A stretch of 61,348 nt of DNA from an uncultured Bacilli bacterium. GTDB lineage: Bacteria > Bacillota_I > Bacilli_A > RF39 > UBA660. The position numbers and the translations under genes are program-made. Of this stretch, positions 41,261-50,551 are shown piece by piece. Numbering within the stretch: the stretch's first letter is position 1; each line of letters starts with the position of its first letter. The DNA is taken from NCBI GenBank assembly GCA_944359055.1, contig CALVSO010000007.1, forward strand, positions 1 to 61,348, in the 5' to 3' direction. Below the pieces are notes generated by a model, which was not told the origin of the DNA, made no database searches, and worked only from the letters and a program-made list of their open reading frames with translations.

Positions 41261-42529
41261 ATGTTTATTGATGAAGTGAAGTTAGAACTTATCGCCGGAA
41301 CTGGTGGCGATGGGTGTATGGCTTTTAGAAGAGAAAAATTTGTAGAAATGGGCGGGCCTTTTGGTGGTAATGGCGGAAAAGGTTCAGATATTATTTTTAA
41401 AGTAGATGAAGGTTTAAATACTTTAATTGATTTAAGATATCAAAAGCAAATTAAAGGTAAAAAAGGAGAAAATGGACAAGGTAAAGGAATGCATGGTGCT
41501 AAAGCAGAAGATATTATTGTTAAAGTACCATTAGGAACGGTTGTCACTGATTTAGATACTAATTTAATTATTGCTGATTTAACTAAAAAGGACGATGAAG
41601 TTGTTGTTGCTGCTGGTGGCCGTGGTGGAAGAGGTAATATTGCTTTTGCTACTAAATCTAATCCTGCCCCTCATTTTTCCGAAAATGGTGAACCTGGTGA
41701 GGTTAGAAATGTTAAAGTAGAATTAAAATTATTAGCTGATGTTGGCTTAGTTGGAATGCCAAGTGTCGGTAAATCAACTATTATATCTCAAATATCTAAG
41801 GCTAAACCTAAGATAGCAGCTTATCATTTTACAACTTTAAAACCTAATTTAGGAGTTGTTAAATCTAATAATTCTTCATTTGTAGTTGCTGATTTACCTG
41901 GATTAATTGAAGGTGCTAGTAATGGCGATGGTTTGGGTGATCAATTTTTAAAACATATTGAAAGAACTAGAGTAATTGCTCATGTTATTGATATGGGGGC
42001 AACAGAAGGAAGAAATCCATATGATGATTATGTAATTATCAATAATGAGTTAAAACAATTTAATCCGAAAATACTTGATAAACCACAAATTATCATAGCC
42101 AATAAAATGGATATGCCAAATGCTTTAGGTAATTTAGAAGAATTTAAAAAGAAAGTAAACGTACCTATTTATCCTATTAAAGCTATAACTAATGAAGGAT
42201 TAAAAGAAGTTATTGAAGTACTAGCTAGTATGTTAGACAAAATAAAGAAAGAACCTTTATATGAAGAAGAAAAATTTGAAAGTCATGTTTTATATAAATT
42301 TAAAGAAGAAAAACCATTTACAATTGTTAAAGAAGATAACACTTGGGTTGTCAAAGGAGAAAAAATTGAAAAATTATTAAAAATGACTAAGTTTAATACT
42401 GATGAATCTGCTAATAGATTTGCTAATAAATTAAGAAAATATGGCGTTGATGATGAGCTTAGAAAATTAGGTGCTGTTGAAGGAGATACTATCAGAATAT
42501 TAGATTTTGAATTTGAATATAAAGAATAA
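41261..42529 (+). CDS. obg: GTPase Obg
   Basis: A 422-residue essential GTPase linked to 50S maturation, stress response and, in Bacillus, sporulation onset. The N-terminal glycine-rich Obg fold (~1-158) is followed by the G domain with G-M-P-S-V-G-K-S-T (~165-173), D-L-P-G-L-I (~212-217) and N-K-M-D (~282-285). The C-terminal OCT domain covers ~345-420. It closes the rplU-prp-rpmA-X-obg synteny block and has its own -10 box. Confidence 0.97.
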   Translation: MFIDEVKLELIAGTGGDGCMAFRREKFVEMGGPFGGNGGKGSDIIFKVDEGLNTLIDLRYQKQIKGKKGENGQGKGMHGAKAEDIIVKVPLGTVVTDLDTNLIIADLTKKDDEVVVAAGGRGGRGNIAFATKSNPAPHFSENGEPGEVRNVKVELKLLADVGLVGMPSVGKSTIISQISKAKPKIAAYHFTTLKPNLGVVKSNNSSFVVADLPGLIEGASNGDGLGDQFLKHIERTRVIAHVIDMGATEGRNPYDDYVIINNELKQFNPKILDKPQIIIANKMDMPNALGNLEEFKKKVNVPIYPIKAITNEGLKEVIEVLASMLDKIKKEPLYEEEKFESHVLYKFKEEKPFTIVKEDNTWVVKGEKIEKLLKMTKFNTDESANRFANKLRKYGVDDELRKLGAVEGDTIRILDFEFEYKE

Positions 42530-42561
42530 AAAACTGTCTCAATATTATGAGACAAGTTTTT
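42528..42561. terminator. Bidirectional terminator between obg and gerAB
   Basis: TGTCTCA / TGAGACA core flanked by A and T runs. It serves obg on the plus strand and the gerA operon on the minus strand. Confidence 0.75.
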
Positions 42562-42572
42562 TATAGAAAGTG

Positions 42573-43628
42573 TTATTTCAACACTTTTTTTAAAATATAA
42601 ATTAATAATGGTATAAAAAATAATATGATAATACTTAAATAAGGGTAGATATTCATATAGAAATTAAGGGCTATTGTATTGTTTTTAAATATATAATTAG
42701 TTAAAAATAAAACAATTGAAACTAATAGTATATTTAGAATAATTTTTTTATTAAATTTAAAAGTTTTAGTTATACTTGTTTTTGTAAAATAAACACATAA
42801 TGCGCAACTCATTACAGAATCAAATATCCATTGAACTGATAAAATTGATTCAACTCTTTGAAAAAAGTTAGCAATATTAATTGTTTTTAAAATATGGAAT
42901 TCAGGATATTGATAAAGGTTAGTTAGATTGATTCCAAATATAGAAACGCATACAACGATTATTAAAAAGAAAGCTAAATAAGTAAAAGAATATACTTTTA
43001 GAAAAGGTTTAATAATATTACCATTAATATCGTTTTTAGGAAAAATTAATAATATAAATAAAGGTAATATATTCAAACCTATAATAGGGATAATACCTTT
43101 AAATACAGGATTTAATCCTTCATTTAAAAATGGTTTTAATAAACTAAAATCTGTTTTCCCAATTAAAGATAATGCAGCAGTTAAAAATAAAATAACATTC
43201 ATTATAAAAAATATTGTTCCTGCTCTAGCAACAGATGTAATATTTTTAAAACTCATATATAAAATGCCAATAATAAATATTAATGAAATAATAAATAAAG
43301 GAGTTTGAAATAAAAACTGTGAATAAATGAAATTAGTTAAATTCCATAAAACTAAACTAGCATGAAATATAATAAATACTATAAATATTATATTAAATAA
43401 TTTACCAAGCAATCCTAAATCATTATTTATATCGATAATGTTTTTTTTCTTATCTAAATTAAATAACAAATAATATAAAATTAATGGTATAAAACTTAAT
43501 ATAAATGAAAGAATTATACTAATCCAGCCATTTTGTTTAGCTATGTGTAAAACACTATATATGGCAGGGCCAAAAAACAATGAACGCATTAAAAACGATG
43601 ATAAAACACTATATTCTTTATTAGTCAA
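42573..43628 (-). CDS. gerAB: Spore germination permease, GerAB family
   Basis: A 351-residue APC-superfamily membrane protein with about ten helices, the B subunit of a GerA-type nutrient receptor in the spore inner membrane. The overall pattern and an N-terminal L-F-F-G-P-A segment fit the spore germination permease family. It is the last gene of an A-C-B operon. The start is TTG 43628, directly after the gerAC stop, with GAGGTG upstream. Confidence 0.9.
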   Translation of the reverse strand: MTNKEYSVLSSFLMRSLFFGPAIYSVLHIAKQNGWISIILSFILSFIPLILYYLLFNLDKKKNIIDINNDLGLLGKLFNIIFIVFIIFHASLVLWNLTNFIYSQFLFQTPLFIISLIFIIGILYMSFKNITSVARAGTIFFIMNVILFLTAALSLIGKTDFSLLKPFLNEGLNPVFKGIIPIIGLNILPLFILLIFPKNDINGNIIKPFLKVYSFTYLAFFLIIVVCVSIFGINLTNLYQYPEFHILKTINIANFFQRVESILSVQWIFDSVMSCALCVYFTKTSITKTFKFNKKIILNILLVSIVLFLTNYIFKNNTIALNFYMNIYPYLSIIILFFIPLLIYILKKVLK

Positions 43629-44771
43629 TTAATTCACCTCGATTACATTATTAATAGAACCTTTTGCTTGCAATTTTAAGTCAACATTGATTTCAGCTTC
43701 TAAATTAGGAAATATAACTTCATCCCAATTTTCATTATAATTTTTATAATCATTTTTATATACATAATTTCCAAAACCAAATATATCTGTTTTATTTTTT
43801 TGAGCTAAATCAATTGCTTTATTAACATATTCTTTTATTTTTTCTATATCTTTATTTTTTATTTCTTCAATTACTTTATTATCATCTAAATTAACGTTAG
43901 AATCTATTTCTTGAATTGAACCATTAGTTTTAATATTTATTATTACTTTATTATTTTTAACTTCAAAATCAGTTTTCATTTCTGTTATTTCAGTAACTAC
44001 TTTTTTATCATTATAATCGATTATAACGCCTAAAATATATACTTTATTGTTTATAATATTTATACCTTTACTTTCATCACCATTAGCATATGTTACAAAT
44101 TTATTATCTTTAAATATACCTAACATGTCTAATTTTAAATATGTTTGTGGTTCGTTTTCTTCAATGTTTTCATTTTTGTTGCCACTTTCTACATCTCCTA
44201 TAATAGTAACTGATGGTAGTACAGGATTAACTCCTTCAGTAGTTAATGTTTTAACAAATTCAGTAAAATCCACAGTATAAGTAAATCCTTGTAATTTGTC
44301 AGTTATTTCTAAATTTTTAGCTAAATTTTGAGAAGGGAAAGTTTCTAGTGGGGTAGTTATTTTTAAGATATCTCCTGCTTTTTTATCTTTAGCTAAAACT
44401 AATTGAAAGTTATTTCTTGTTTGGGGATATCTAAATAAAAAATCAATCACATCATTTAAGTTGTTTTTAGCTATTTCTTCTGACAAAACTAAAACATCAA
44501 TATGACTTAAATATATTTGTTTAGAAAGTGCTAAAGAAGTATCTTTAAATGCTTCATATATAGTATCTCCGTTACCTTCATAAACAGTTGCTTGAGGACT
44601 AATACTACCATCTGAACCTTCTTTTTTTGAATTAGCAATCATTATTGTTACTTTATAATTTTCTTCTTTATCAATAGCAATGCCAGTTGTTATAGCAAGT
44701 TCATTTAATTCTCTATAATTATAACAACCACTTAATAATAAAATTAAAGGAATTATTAGTAATTTTTTCAT
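43629..44771 (-). CDS. gerAC: Germination receptor lipoprotein, GerAC family
   Basis: A 380-residue lipoprotein, the C subunit of a GerA-type receptor. The signal peptide ends in the lipobox L-L-S-G-C (cysteine 16), and N-Y-R-E-L-N-E-L then I-G-I/T-T-G-I-A-I-D-K follow as in the family. Mature domains are typical Ger(x)C alpha/beta repeats. The ATG overlaps the gerAA stop by 4 nt. Confidence 0.93.
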   Translation of the reverse strand: MKKLLIIPLILLLSGCYNYRELNELAITTGIAIDKEENYKVTIMIANSKKEGSDGSISPQATVYEGNGDTIYEAFKDTSLALSKQIYLSHIDVLVLSEEIAKNNLNDVIDFLFRYPQTRNNFQLVLAKDKKAGDILKITTPLETFPSQNLAKNLEITDKLQGFTYTVDFTEFVKTLTTEGVNPVLPSVTIIGDVESGNKNENIEENEPQTYLKLDMLGIFKDNKFVTYANGDESKGINIINNKVYILGVIIDYNDKKVVTEITEMKTDFEVKNNKVIINIKTNGSIQEIDSNVNLDDNKVIEEIKNKDIEKIKEYVNKAIDLAQKNKTDIFGFGNYVYKNDYKNYNENWDEVIFPNLEAEINVDLKLQAKGSINNVIEVN

Positions 44772-46222
44772 TTTTCACTTCCTATTCTATTGATATTTTT
44801 TTTATTAAAATAAGTAGGTCTAGTTTTTATAGATTGCTGTGGGAATCTAGTTATTGAGTTTTTAAAATCTTTTAATGAAAAAGGAGAAAGAGGAGATAAG
44901 AAAGGTGTTCCTAATACTTCAATACTTGCTAATTGAGTAACAAAAACTATAAATAATATAACTATACCTATTAAACCAAATAGACAAGCAGCTAACATAA
45001 ATAAAATTCGCCATGTTCTAATAGCATTAGTTATATCAGGATCGTTAAATCCCATTCCTGATACTGCCGAAACAGATATTATAATTACAACGATAGGTGA
45101 AATAATACCGGCTGAAACTGCTGCTTCTCCTAAAATTAAAGCTCCAACAATACTAATAGAAGCACCCATTATTTGAGGTTTCCTTGTATCTGCTTCCCTT
45201 AATATTTCATAGGCAATAATTAAAATTAGTATTTCAATAATTGTCGGGAAGGGGACACTTTCTTTTTGAATTGAAAAAGATATTAATAAAGAACTAGGGA
45301 CGACTTCCATATTAAATGTAGTAACTGCAATATAAATAGCTGGAACTAATATAGCAATAAAAAAAGCTATATATCTTAATATTATAGTGAATGATGCATT
45401 GAATGGTTTTGTATAATAATCTTCTGAAGAATTAAAAAAATCTGCAAAGACTGTAGGTAATAATAAAACATAAGGTGTGTTTTCCACCATAATAGCTATT
45501 TTACCATTTAATAATCCCATACTAACAACATCAGGTCTTTCTGTTGAAATAACTCTAGGTAAAAAAGATTTTTGATTAGATAATAATTCTTTAATATAAT
45601 TAGAATCGATAATACCATCAATATCAATTTTATTTAATTTTTCTTTTAATTTATCTACTTGTTTTTTATCCACAATATCATTTATGTAACTAATTACTAC
45701 TTTAGTTTTAGTTCTTTTTCCTACTTTGGTTTCATCAAAATATAAATTACTATCCTTAATTCTTTTTCTAATTAATCCCATATTAGCTAGTATATTTTCA
45801 ATAAAACAATCTTTTGGGCCTTTTAATACTGGTTCACTACTAGCTTCAGTAATACTTCTATCTAATAAAGCTTTAGTTTCTAAAGTTATACATTTATCAA
45901 ATCCATCTACAAAAATACATGTAAATCCACTAGATAAATGATAAAAAATATCATCATAAGTATTTATTATTTTTACTTTACTATTAGGGATTGTATTATT
46001 AATATTATCAAATAAATTTTCAAATATATTTTTTTTACTTCTTACATTAATACTTAAACTTTTACCTAAATAATTACTTATTTTATCATCACTAGCAACA
46101 CTTTCTAAAAACATGAAAGCTACTTTTTCTTTATGAATATTAAAGTATCTTACATTAATGTCACTACTATTACCATTCATTTCTTTAATATGATTAATTA
46201 TTCTATCTAACTCTTTATCCAT
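44768..46222 (-). CDS. gerAA: Germination receptor subunit, GerAA family
   Basis: A 484-residue A subunit of a spore germinant receptor. The N-terminal soluble domain (~1-235) is followed by about five membrane helices (~270-440). Characteristic segments include E-S-V-A-S-D-D (~38), R-S-I-T-E-A-S-S-E-P (~122) and F-P-T-I-I-E (~333). GerA receptors detect amino acids or sugars and trigger germination. This supports a spore-forming host. Start ATG is preceded by TAGGTGA and a sigma-G-like promoter. Confidence 0.94.
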   Translation of the reverse strand: MDKELDRIINHIKEMNGNSSDINVRYFNIHKEKVAFMFLESVASDDKISNYLGKSLSINVRSKKNIFENLFDNINNTIPNSKVKIINTYDDIFYHLSSGFTCIFVDGFDKCITLETKALLDRSITEASSEPVLKGPKDCFIENILANMGLIRKRIKDSNLYFDETKVGKRTKTKVVISYINDIVDKKQVDKLKEKLNKIDIDGIIDSNYIKELLSNQKSFLPRVISTERPDVVSMGLLNGKIAIMVENTPYVLLLPTVFADFFNSSEDYYTKPFNASFTIILRYIAFFIAILVPAIYIAVTTFNMEVVPSSLLISFSIQKESVPFPTIIEILILIIAYEILREADTRKPQIMGASISIVGALILGEAAVSAGIISPIVVIIISVSAVSGMGFNDPDITNAIRTWRILFMLAACLFGLIGIVILFIVFVTQLASIEVLGTPFLSPLSPFSLKDFKNSITRFPQQSIKTRPTYFNKKNINRIGSEK

Positions 46223-46242
46223 AGTTTCACCTACTTTATAAT

Positions 46243-46272
46243 TATTATGGATAAATATAAATTAAATAATAC
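46243..46272 (-). promoter_or_regulatory. Sigma-G-like promoter of the gerA operon
   Basis: On the minus strand GTATT (46272-46268), 18 nt, CATAATA (46249-46243). This matches the sigma-G consensus GHATR-N18-CATWHTA at 11 of 12 positions (the fifth base of the -35 differs). Position fits the gerAA start at 46222, and forespore expression is expected for GerA receptors. Confidence 0.6.
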
Positions 46273-46276
46273 TAAA

Positions 46277-46306
46277 TTGTTAATTTTGTCGAATTAAAAC
46301 TATAAT
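46277..46306 (+). promoter_or_regulatory. Promoter of the P-type ATPase
   Basis: TTGTTA (46277-46282), 18 nt, TATAAT (46301-46306), divergent from gerA. Confidence 0.6.
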
Positions 46307-46348
46307 ATTAAAAATTTTTTTTAATATTTTTTATTAGGTGATATATTT

Positions 46349-48907
46349 ATGGGACTAACAGATAATGAAGTAATTGAATCAAGAAAAAAATTTGGATCTA
46401 ATGTAATTAACTCTAGTAAAAAAAATAGTTTTATAAAACAGTATATAGCTACTTTAGGTGACCCTATAATAAGAATACTATTAATTGCTTTAGGAATAAA
46501 AACAGTATTTTTAATTCAAAATTTTGATTGGTATGAAACAGTTGGTATCGTAATAGCAATATTCCTAGCTTCATTTATCTCAACTGTTAGTGAATATGGT
46601 AGTGAGAAAGCATTTGAAAAATTACAAGAAGAATCATCTAAAATAAAATGTAAAGTTTTAAGAAATAAAAAAGTAGTGGAAGTTAATATTGAAGATGTAG
46701 TAGTAGGTGATATAGTTTTATTAGAATCAGGAGATAGAATACCTGCTGATGGAGAAATAATTGAAGGAGAAATAACAGTTGATGAATCAAGCATTACTGG
46801 TGAAGCTAAAGAGATATATAAAAATATTGAGAACAAAATTGTTTTTAGAGGAACTATTGTTTATTCTAAACAAGCTAAAATGATTGTTACCAAAGTAGGG
46901 GATAATACTTTTTATGGTTCAATATCTAAAGAATTACAAGAAAGTCAACCAGAAAGTCCATTAAAATTAAGATTGAGAAAATTAGCTGAAGTAATTAGTA
47001 AAATAGGTTATATTGGAGCTTTCTTAGTTTTCTTTTCTTATTTATTTTCAGTAATATTTATTAAAAATAATTTTGATTTTAATTTAATTAAAGAAACTAT
47101 TACTAATATTCCTTTAATAAGTGGTCATATTTTATATGCCTTGACATTATGTGTTACAGTAATAGTAGTTGCAGTACCAGAAGGATTACCAATGATGATT
47201 ACTTTAGTATTGTCATCTAATGTTAAAAGAATGTTGAAAGATAATGTCCTAGTTAGAAAATTACATGGTATTGAAACTGCGGGAAGCATTAATATTTTAT
47301 TTAGTGATAAAACGGGAACGATAACTAAAGGTAATTTAGAAGTAACTCATTTTTTAAATAGTGATTTAAAAAAATATGATAGTATTGATAAAATTGAAAA
47401 TAATTTAAAAGAAATAGTTTTGATATCTTTAGTTTATAACAATGCTAGTTATTATGATAATAAAATAATAGGTGGAAATATTACTGATCGAGCAATTTTA
47501 AAATTTACTAATATCAAAGAAAAAAATAAATATGAAATAATTGATAATGTTCCTTTTGATAGTAAAAATAAATATTCTTCAACAACAATTAAATATAAAA
47601 ATGAAAATATTTATTTAATAAAAGGAGCACCGGAAGTTATTTTAAAAAAATGTGAATTTTATTTTGATGTTGATGGCAATAAGAAATTTTTAAGAAAAAA
47701 ATTAATTATTGAAGATAATTTAAGAAAATTAACTAAAGAAGGAAATAGAATAATTGCTTTTGCTTCTTCTAAACAAAACAGTAAAGAATTAACTTTAGTT
47801 GGATTTGTATTAATTAAAGATGAAATAAGAAAAGAAGCATATGAAGGAATAGATTTAGTTAAACAATCATCTATTCAAACTGTTATGGTAACTGGTGATA
47901 ATAAATTAACAGCTTTAGCTATTGCAAAAGAAGTAGGATTATATAAAGATGGTGATTTAATATTAACCAGTGATGAAATGAAGAATATGTCTGATGAAGA
48001 TTTAAAGAAAGTATTACCAAAATTAAGAGTTGTTGCAAGAGCTATTCCACAGGATAAAAGTAGATTAGTAAGAATTAGTCAAGAATTAGATTTAGTAGTT
48101 GGTATGACAGGAGATGGAGTAAATGACGCACCTGCTTTAAAAAGAGCTGATGTAGGTTTTGCTTTTGGATCAGGAACAGAAGTAGCTAAAGAAGCAAGTG
48201 AAATTGTTATATTGGATAATAATTTCTTATCTATTACAAAAGCAATTTTATTTGGTAGAACTATATTTAAAAGTATTAGAAAATTTATTATCTTTCAATT
48301 AACTGTCAATATATGTGCTGTAAGTTTGTCAATTATTGGACCTTTTATTGGCGTTGATACACCAGTTACAGTTATTCAAATGCTGTGGATAAATATGGTT
48401 ATGGATACATTGGCTGCTTTAGCATTTTCTTTTGAAGCACCATTAAAAGAATATATGAGTGAAAAGCCTAAAAAAAGAGATGAAAATATAATTAATGAAT
48501 ATATGAGACATGAAATATTTTTTACCGGAATTTATTCCACAATATTATGTATATTATTTTTAAAGTTACCAATTTTCCATCAATTATTTAGAAATGGTGA
48601 TCAATATATTTTAACTGCTTTCTTTGGATTATTTATTTTCATTAGTATATTTAATAGTTTTAATGCAAGAACACATAGATTAAATTTATTAGCTAATATA
48701 TTAAAAAATAAAATGTTTATTTTTATAATTAGTTTTATCTTTATTGTTCAAGTTTTATTAATTTATTTTGGTGGCGAATTATTTAGAACTTATGGATTAA
48801 CATTTTTTGAATTTCAAATTATGTTTTGGTTAAGTTTTACAGTTGTTCCTGTAGATTTTTTAAGAAAATATTATTTAAGAAAAAAAGGTATTATAGGCGG
48901 GGTATAA
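46349..48907 (+). CDS. Calcium-translocating P-type ATPase (PMCA-like)
   Basis: An 852-residue P2-type ATPase exporting Ca2+. The actuator motif S-S-I-T-G-E (~151), the M4 ion-site motif V-P-E-G-L-P (~276-281), the phosphorylation site S-D-K-T-G-T-I-T-K (~324-332) and the hinge motif T-G-D-G-V-N-D-A-P (~589-597) are intact. N-M-V-M-D-T in M6 (~686) points to the PMCA-like single-calcium class. In spore formers such pumps also affect forespore calcium, but no link is shown here. Confidence 0.94.
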   Translation: MGLTDNEVIESRKKFGSNVINSSKKNSFIKQYIATLGDPIIRILLIALGIKTVFLIQNFDWYETVGIVIAIFLASFISTVSEYGSEKAFEKLQEESSKIKCKVLRNKKVVEVNIEDVVVGDIVLLESGDRIPADGEIIEGEITVDESSITGEAKEIYKNIENKIVFRGTIVYSKQAKMIVTKVGDNTFYGSISKELQESQPESPLKLRLRKLAEVISKIGYIGAFLVFFSYLFSVIFIKNNFDFNLIKETITNIPLISGHILYALTLCVTVIVVAVPEGLPMMITLVLSSNVKRMLKDNVLVRKLHGIETAGSINILFSDKTGTITKGNLEVTHFLNSDLKKYDSIDKIENNLKEIVLISLVYNNASYYDNKIIGGNITDRAILKFTNIKEKNKYEIIDNVPFDSKNKYSSTTIKYKNENIYLIKGAPEVILKKCEFYFDVDGNKKFLRKKLIIEDNLRKLTKEGNRIIAFASSKQNSKELTLVGFVLIKDEIRKEAYEGIDLVKQSSIQTVMVTGDNKLTALAIAKEVGLYKDGDLILTSDEMKNMSDEDLKKVLPKLRVVARAIPQDKSRLVRISQELDLVVGMTGDGVNDAPALKRADVGFAFGSGTEVAKEASEIVILDNNFLSITKAILFGRTIFKSIRKFIIFQLTVNICAVSLSIIGPFIGVDTPVTVIQMLWINMVMDTLAALAFSFEAPLKEYMSEKPKKRDENIINEYMRHEIFFTGIYSTILCILFLKLPIFHQLFRNGDQYILTAFFGLFIFISIFNSFNARTHRLNLLANILKNKMFIFIISFIFIVQVLLIYFGGELFRTYGLTFFEFQIMFWLSFTVVPVDFLRKYYLRKKGIIGGV

Positions 48908-48910
48908 TGT

Positions 48911-48939
48911 TTGACAAAGCGTTAGATACGTGTTATTAT
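48911..48939 (+). promoter_or_regulatory. Promoter of first paralogue
   Basis: TTGACA (48911-48916), 17 nt, TATTAT (48934-48939). It has the same boxes and spacing as the promoter of the second paralogue. Confidence 0.8.
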
Positions 48940-48964
48940 ATTTTATATTCAGGGAGGATTTAGT

Positions 48965-49669
48965 ATGTTTTTAGGTGTTGTTTCAACTATAGATAAAAAT
49001 TTGTCCAAACAAAATTTAAATAAAAATGATGAAAAAACTATTCATTTGTGTGATAGAGCTAATGAATTAACTACAATTGTTTTAAAAAATGCAGATAATT
49101 TGTCATTTGGAGATTTAGTTCTTTTAGATATTAATGATAATAATTATAATTTTAAAAAAATAGAGTTTTCTTCTAACTTTGATCAAAATTTGTTAATACA
49201 ATTCTATAATTTAATTGTAGCAGAAAAAGAAAAGTTAAAAGAGGATGAAATAATATTTAAACAAAATTTTGGAGATTTTGGACAATTAGGAAAAGAAATA
49301 TTTTATTGTTTTTCAAATAGGAATCGTTTGATTGAAAAATTAAATAATAAATTTCATGAAATTTTATCAAATCTTAAAAATGATTCAGTTGATGACAAAT
49401 TATATCCACAAATTCAATGCTTGAAAATTTTTAGTGAGTTACAAGTTTCAAAAATAGATTTAATACATTGGATAAAGTATTCATTATCAATTTTACATTT
49501 ATTGGATAATGAATATATTATTGATAAAGAATTATTAATAAATATAATAGAGTCTTTATTGAATACAAATATATGTGAATTAGATAAAGATGGATTAAAA
49601 ATTCAAATAGATCAACAATTAAAAGAAAAATGGAATGAATTAAAAGGTCAACAAAAAAAATTAGTATAG
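48965..49669 (+). CDS. Unknown protein, tandem paralogue 1
   Basis: A 234-residue soluble protein of no recognised family. Its N-terminal ~75 residues are beta-rich, followed by an F-x-x-L-I-V-A-E-K-E-K-L-K-like helix and a helical C-terminal half ending Q-Q-K-K-L-V. It shares this layout with the next gene: M-x-L-G-V start, G-D-x-V-x-L-D near 53, L-I-x-A-E-K-E near 85, and the P/Q-Q-K-K-L end. It has its own consensus-strength promoter, a GGGAGGA ribosome site and its own terminator, so it is probably well expressed. Confidence 0.65.
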   Translation: MFLGVVSTIDKNLSKQNLNKNDEKTIHLCDRANELTTIVLKNADNLSFGDLVLLDINDNNYNFKKIEFSSNFDQNLLIQFYNLIVAEKEKLKEDEIIFKQNFGDFGQLGKEIFYCFSNRNRLIEKLNNKFHEILSNLKNDSVDDKLYPQIQCLKIFSELQVSKIDLIHWIKYSLSILHLLDNEYIIDKELLINIIESLLNTNICELDKDGLKIQIDQQLKEKWNELKGQQKKLV

Positions 49670-49686
49670 GTTATCTATACTTTTTT
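49663..49686 (+). terminator. Terminator of paralogue 1
   Basis: AGTATAG / CTATACT with a 5-nt loop and six T. Confidence 0.75.
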
Positions 49687-49703
49687 GTTTAGTTAATAAA
49701 CTT

Positions 49704-49757
49704 AATTTGTTATCAATTTGTTATCAATTTGACAAGTTTCAAGATATATGCTATTAT
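49704..49757 (+). promoter_or_regulatory. Promoter with tandem repeats upstream of paralogue 2
   Basis: TTGACA (49729-49734), 17 nt, TATTAT (49752-49757). Two exact 11-bp copies of AATTTGTTATC (49704-49714, 49715-49725) and a partial third run into the -35 box, one helical turn apart. They could be a regulator site. Confidence 0.7.
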
Positions 49758-49783
49758 AGTCGCTGTTTAAAGGGGGAATTAAT

Positions 49784-50494
49784 ATGAATTTAGGTGTAAT
49801 TAGATATGTTGGGTTTAAGGATACCACACAAAGAAGTAATTTAAAAGATTATTTAGCAATTGATTTGTTAGATGATAAAGGAAAAATAACTAGTAGAATT
49901 TTTGAGAACTTAACAGAGTCACTTTTTGCAGGAGATATAGTTTGTTTAGATAGTAAAAACAATGATCGTCCTGTAATGAAAAGAGTAGCTTCACACTTTT
50001 TTAATAGAGTTGATTTAAGCAATGATCAAATAATGCAATTATATGATTTAATTTCAGCTGAAAAAGAACAATTGAAACAAGAAAGTTTTGATACTGACAA
50101 TTATAAAGAATATTTAGAACGTGTTAATGTAATAAAAAAAATGCAAAATTTATTTTCACAAGCAACAAAAGGCATTTCTTTAGAAGATTTAGTAATAAAA
50201 AATTCTATTCTTGTTGAGAAAGCATTAAATCAAATGACTCTAGAAGCAATTAGTAATTTAGAATTAGAAAATATTAGTAAAAATGAATGGATAAGTTTTG
50301 CTGGATTTGCATTATATTTGTTAAATTGTAAATATAATGTAGAAAAAGATTTAACAATAAATTTATTAGAAAGTTTAAAAAATTGTAAAACTGTTGATTT
50401 TTCTGGATGTGGAATTATGTACCAATTAAAATATGAAATTGAAAAATCATTGCAAAATTTAAAATGTCCACAAAAAAAATTAGAGTATAAATAA
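49784..50494 (+). CDS. Unknown protein, tandem paralogue 2
   Basis: A 236-residue soluble protein paralogous to the preceding one: beta-rich N-terminal half with G-D-I-V-C-L-D, the D-L-I-S-A-E-K-E-Q-L-K helix (~86-96), and a helical C-terminal part ending C-P-Q-K-K-L-E. It has no membrane helices or known catalytic motifs. A GGGGGAA ribosome site precedes ATG 49784. Separate strong promoters for two neighbouring copies suggest different regulation rather than a simple operon. Confidence 0.65.
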   Translation: MNLGVIRYVGFKDTTQRSNLKDYLAIDLLDDKGKITSRIFENLTESLFAGDIVCLDSKNNDRPVMKRVASHFFNRVDLSNDQIMQLYDLISAEKEQLKQESFDTDNYKEYLERVNVIKKMQNLFSQATKGISLEDLVIKNSILVEKALNQMTLEAISNLELENISKNEWISFAGFALYLLNCKYNVEKDLTINLLESLKNCKTVDFSGCGIMYQLKYEIEKSLQNLKCPQKKLEYK

Positions 50495-50512
50495 TTTATA
50501 CTCTATTTTTTT
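50481..50512 (+). terminator. Terminator of paralogue 2
   Basis: Perfect 11-bp stem TAGAGTATAAA / TTTATACTCTA with a 3-nt loop and a T tract, containing the stop codon. Confidence 0.85.
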
Positions 50513-50523
50513 ATTAATCATGA

Positions 50524-50529
50524 TATAAT
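50524..50529 (+). promoter_or_regulatory. -10 box of the rubredoxin-like operon
   Basis: TATAAT at 50524-50529, followed by AAAGGAGTG before ATG 50552. Confidence 0.55.
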
Positions 50530-50551
50530 AAAAATATAAAGGAGTGAATTA

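Noticed and set aside
42567..42590. Second hairpin AAAGTGTT / AACACTTT after obg as an independent terminator
   Set aside because: It overlaps the last codons of gerAB, and the stronger hairpin at 42528-42561 already serves both genes.
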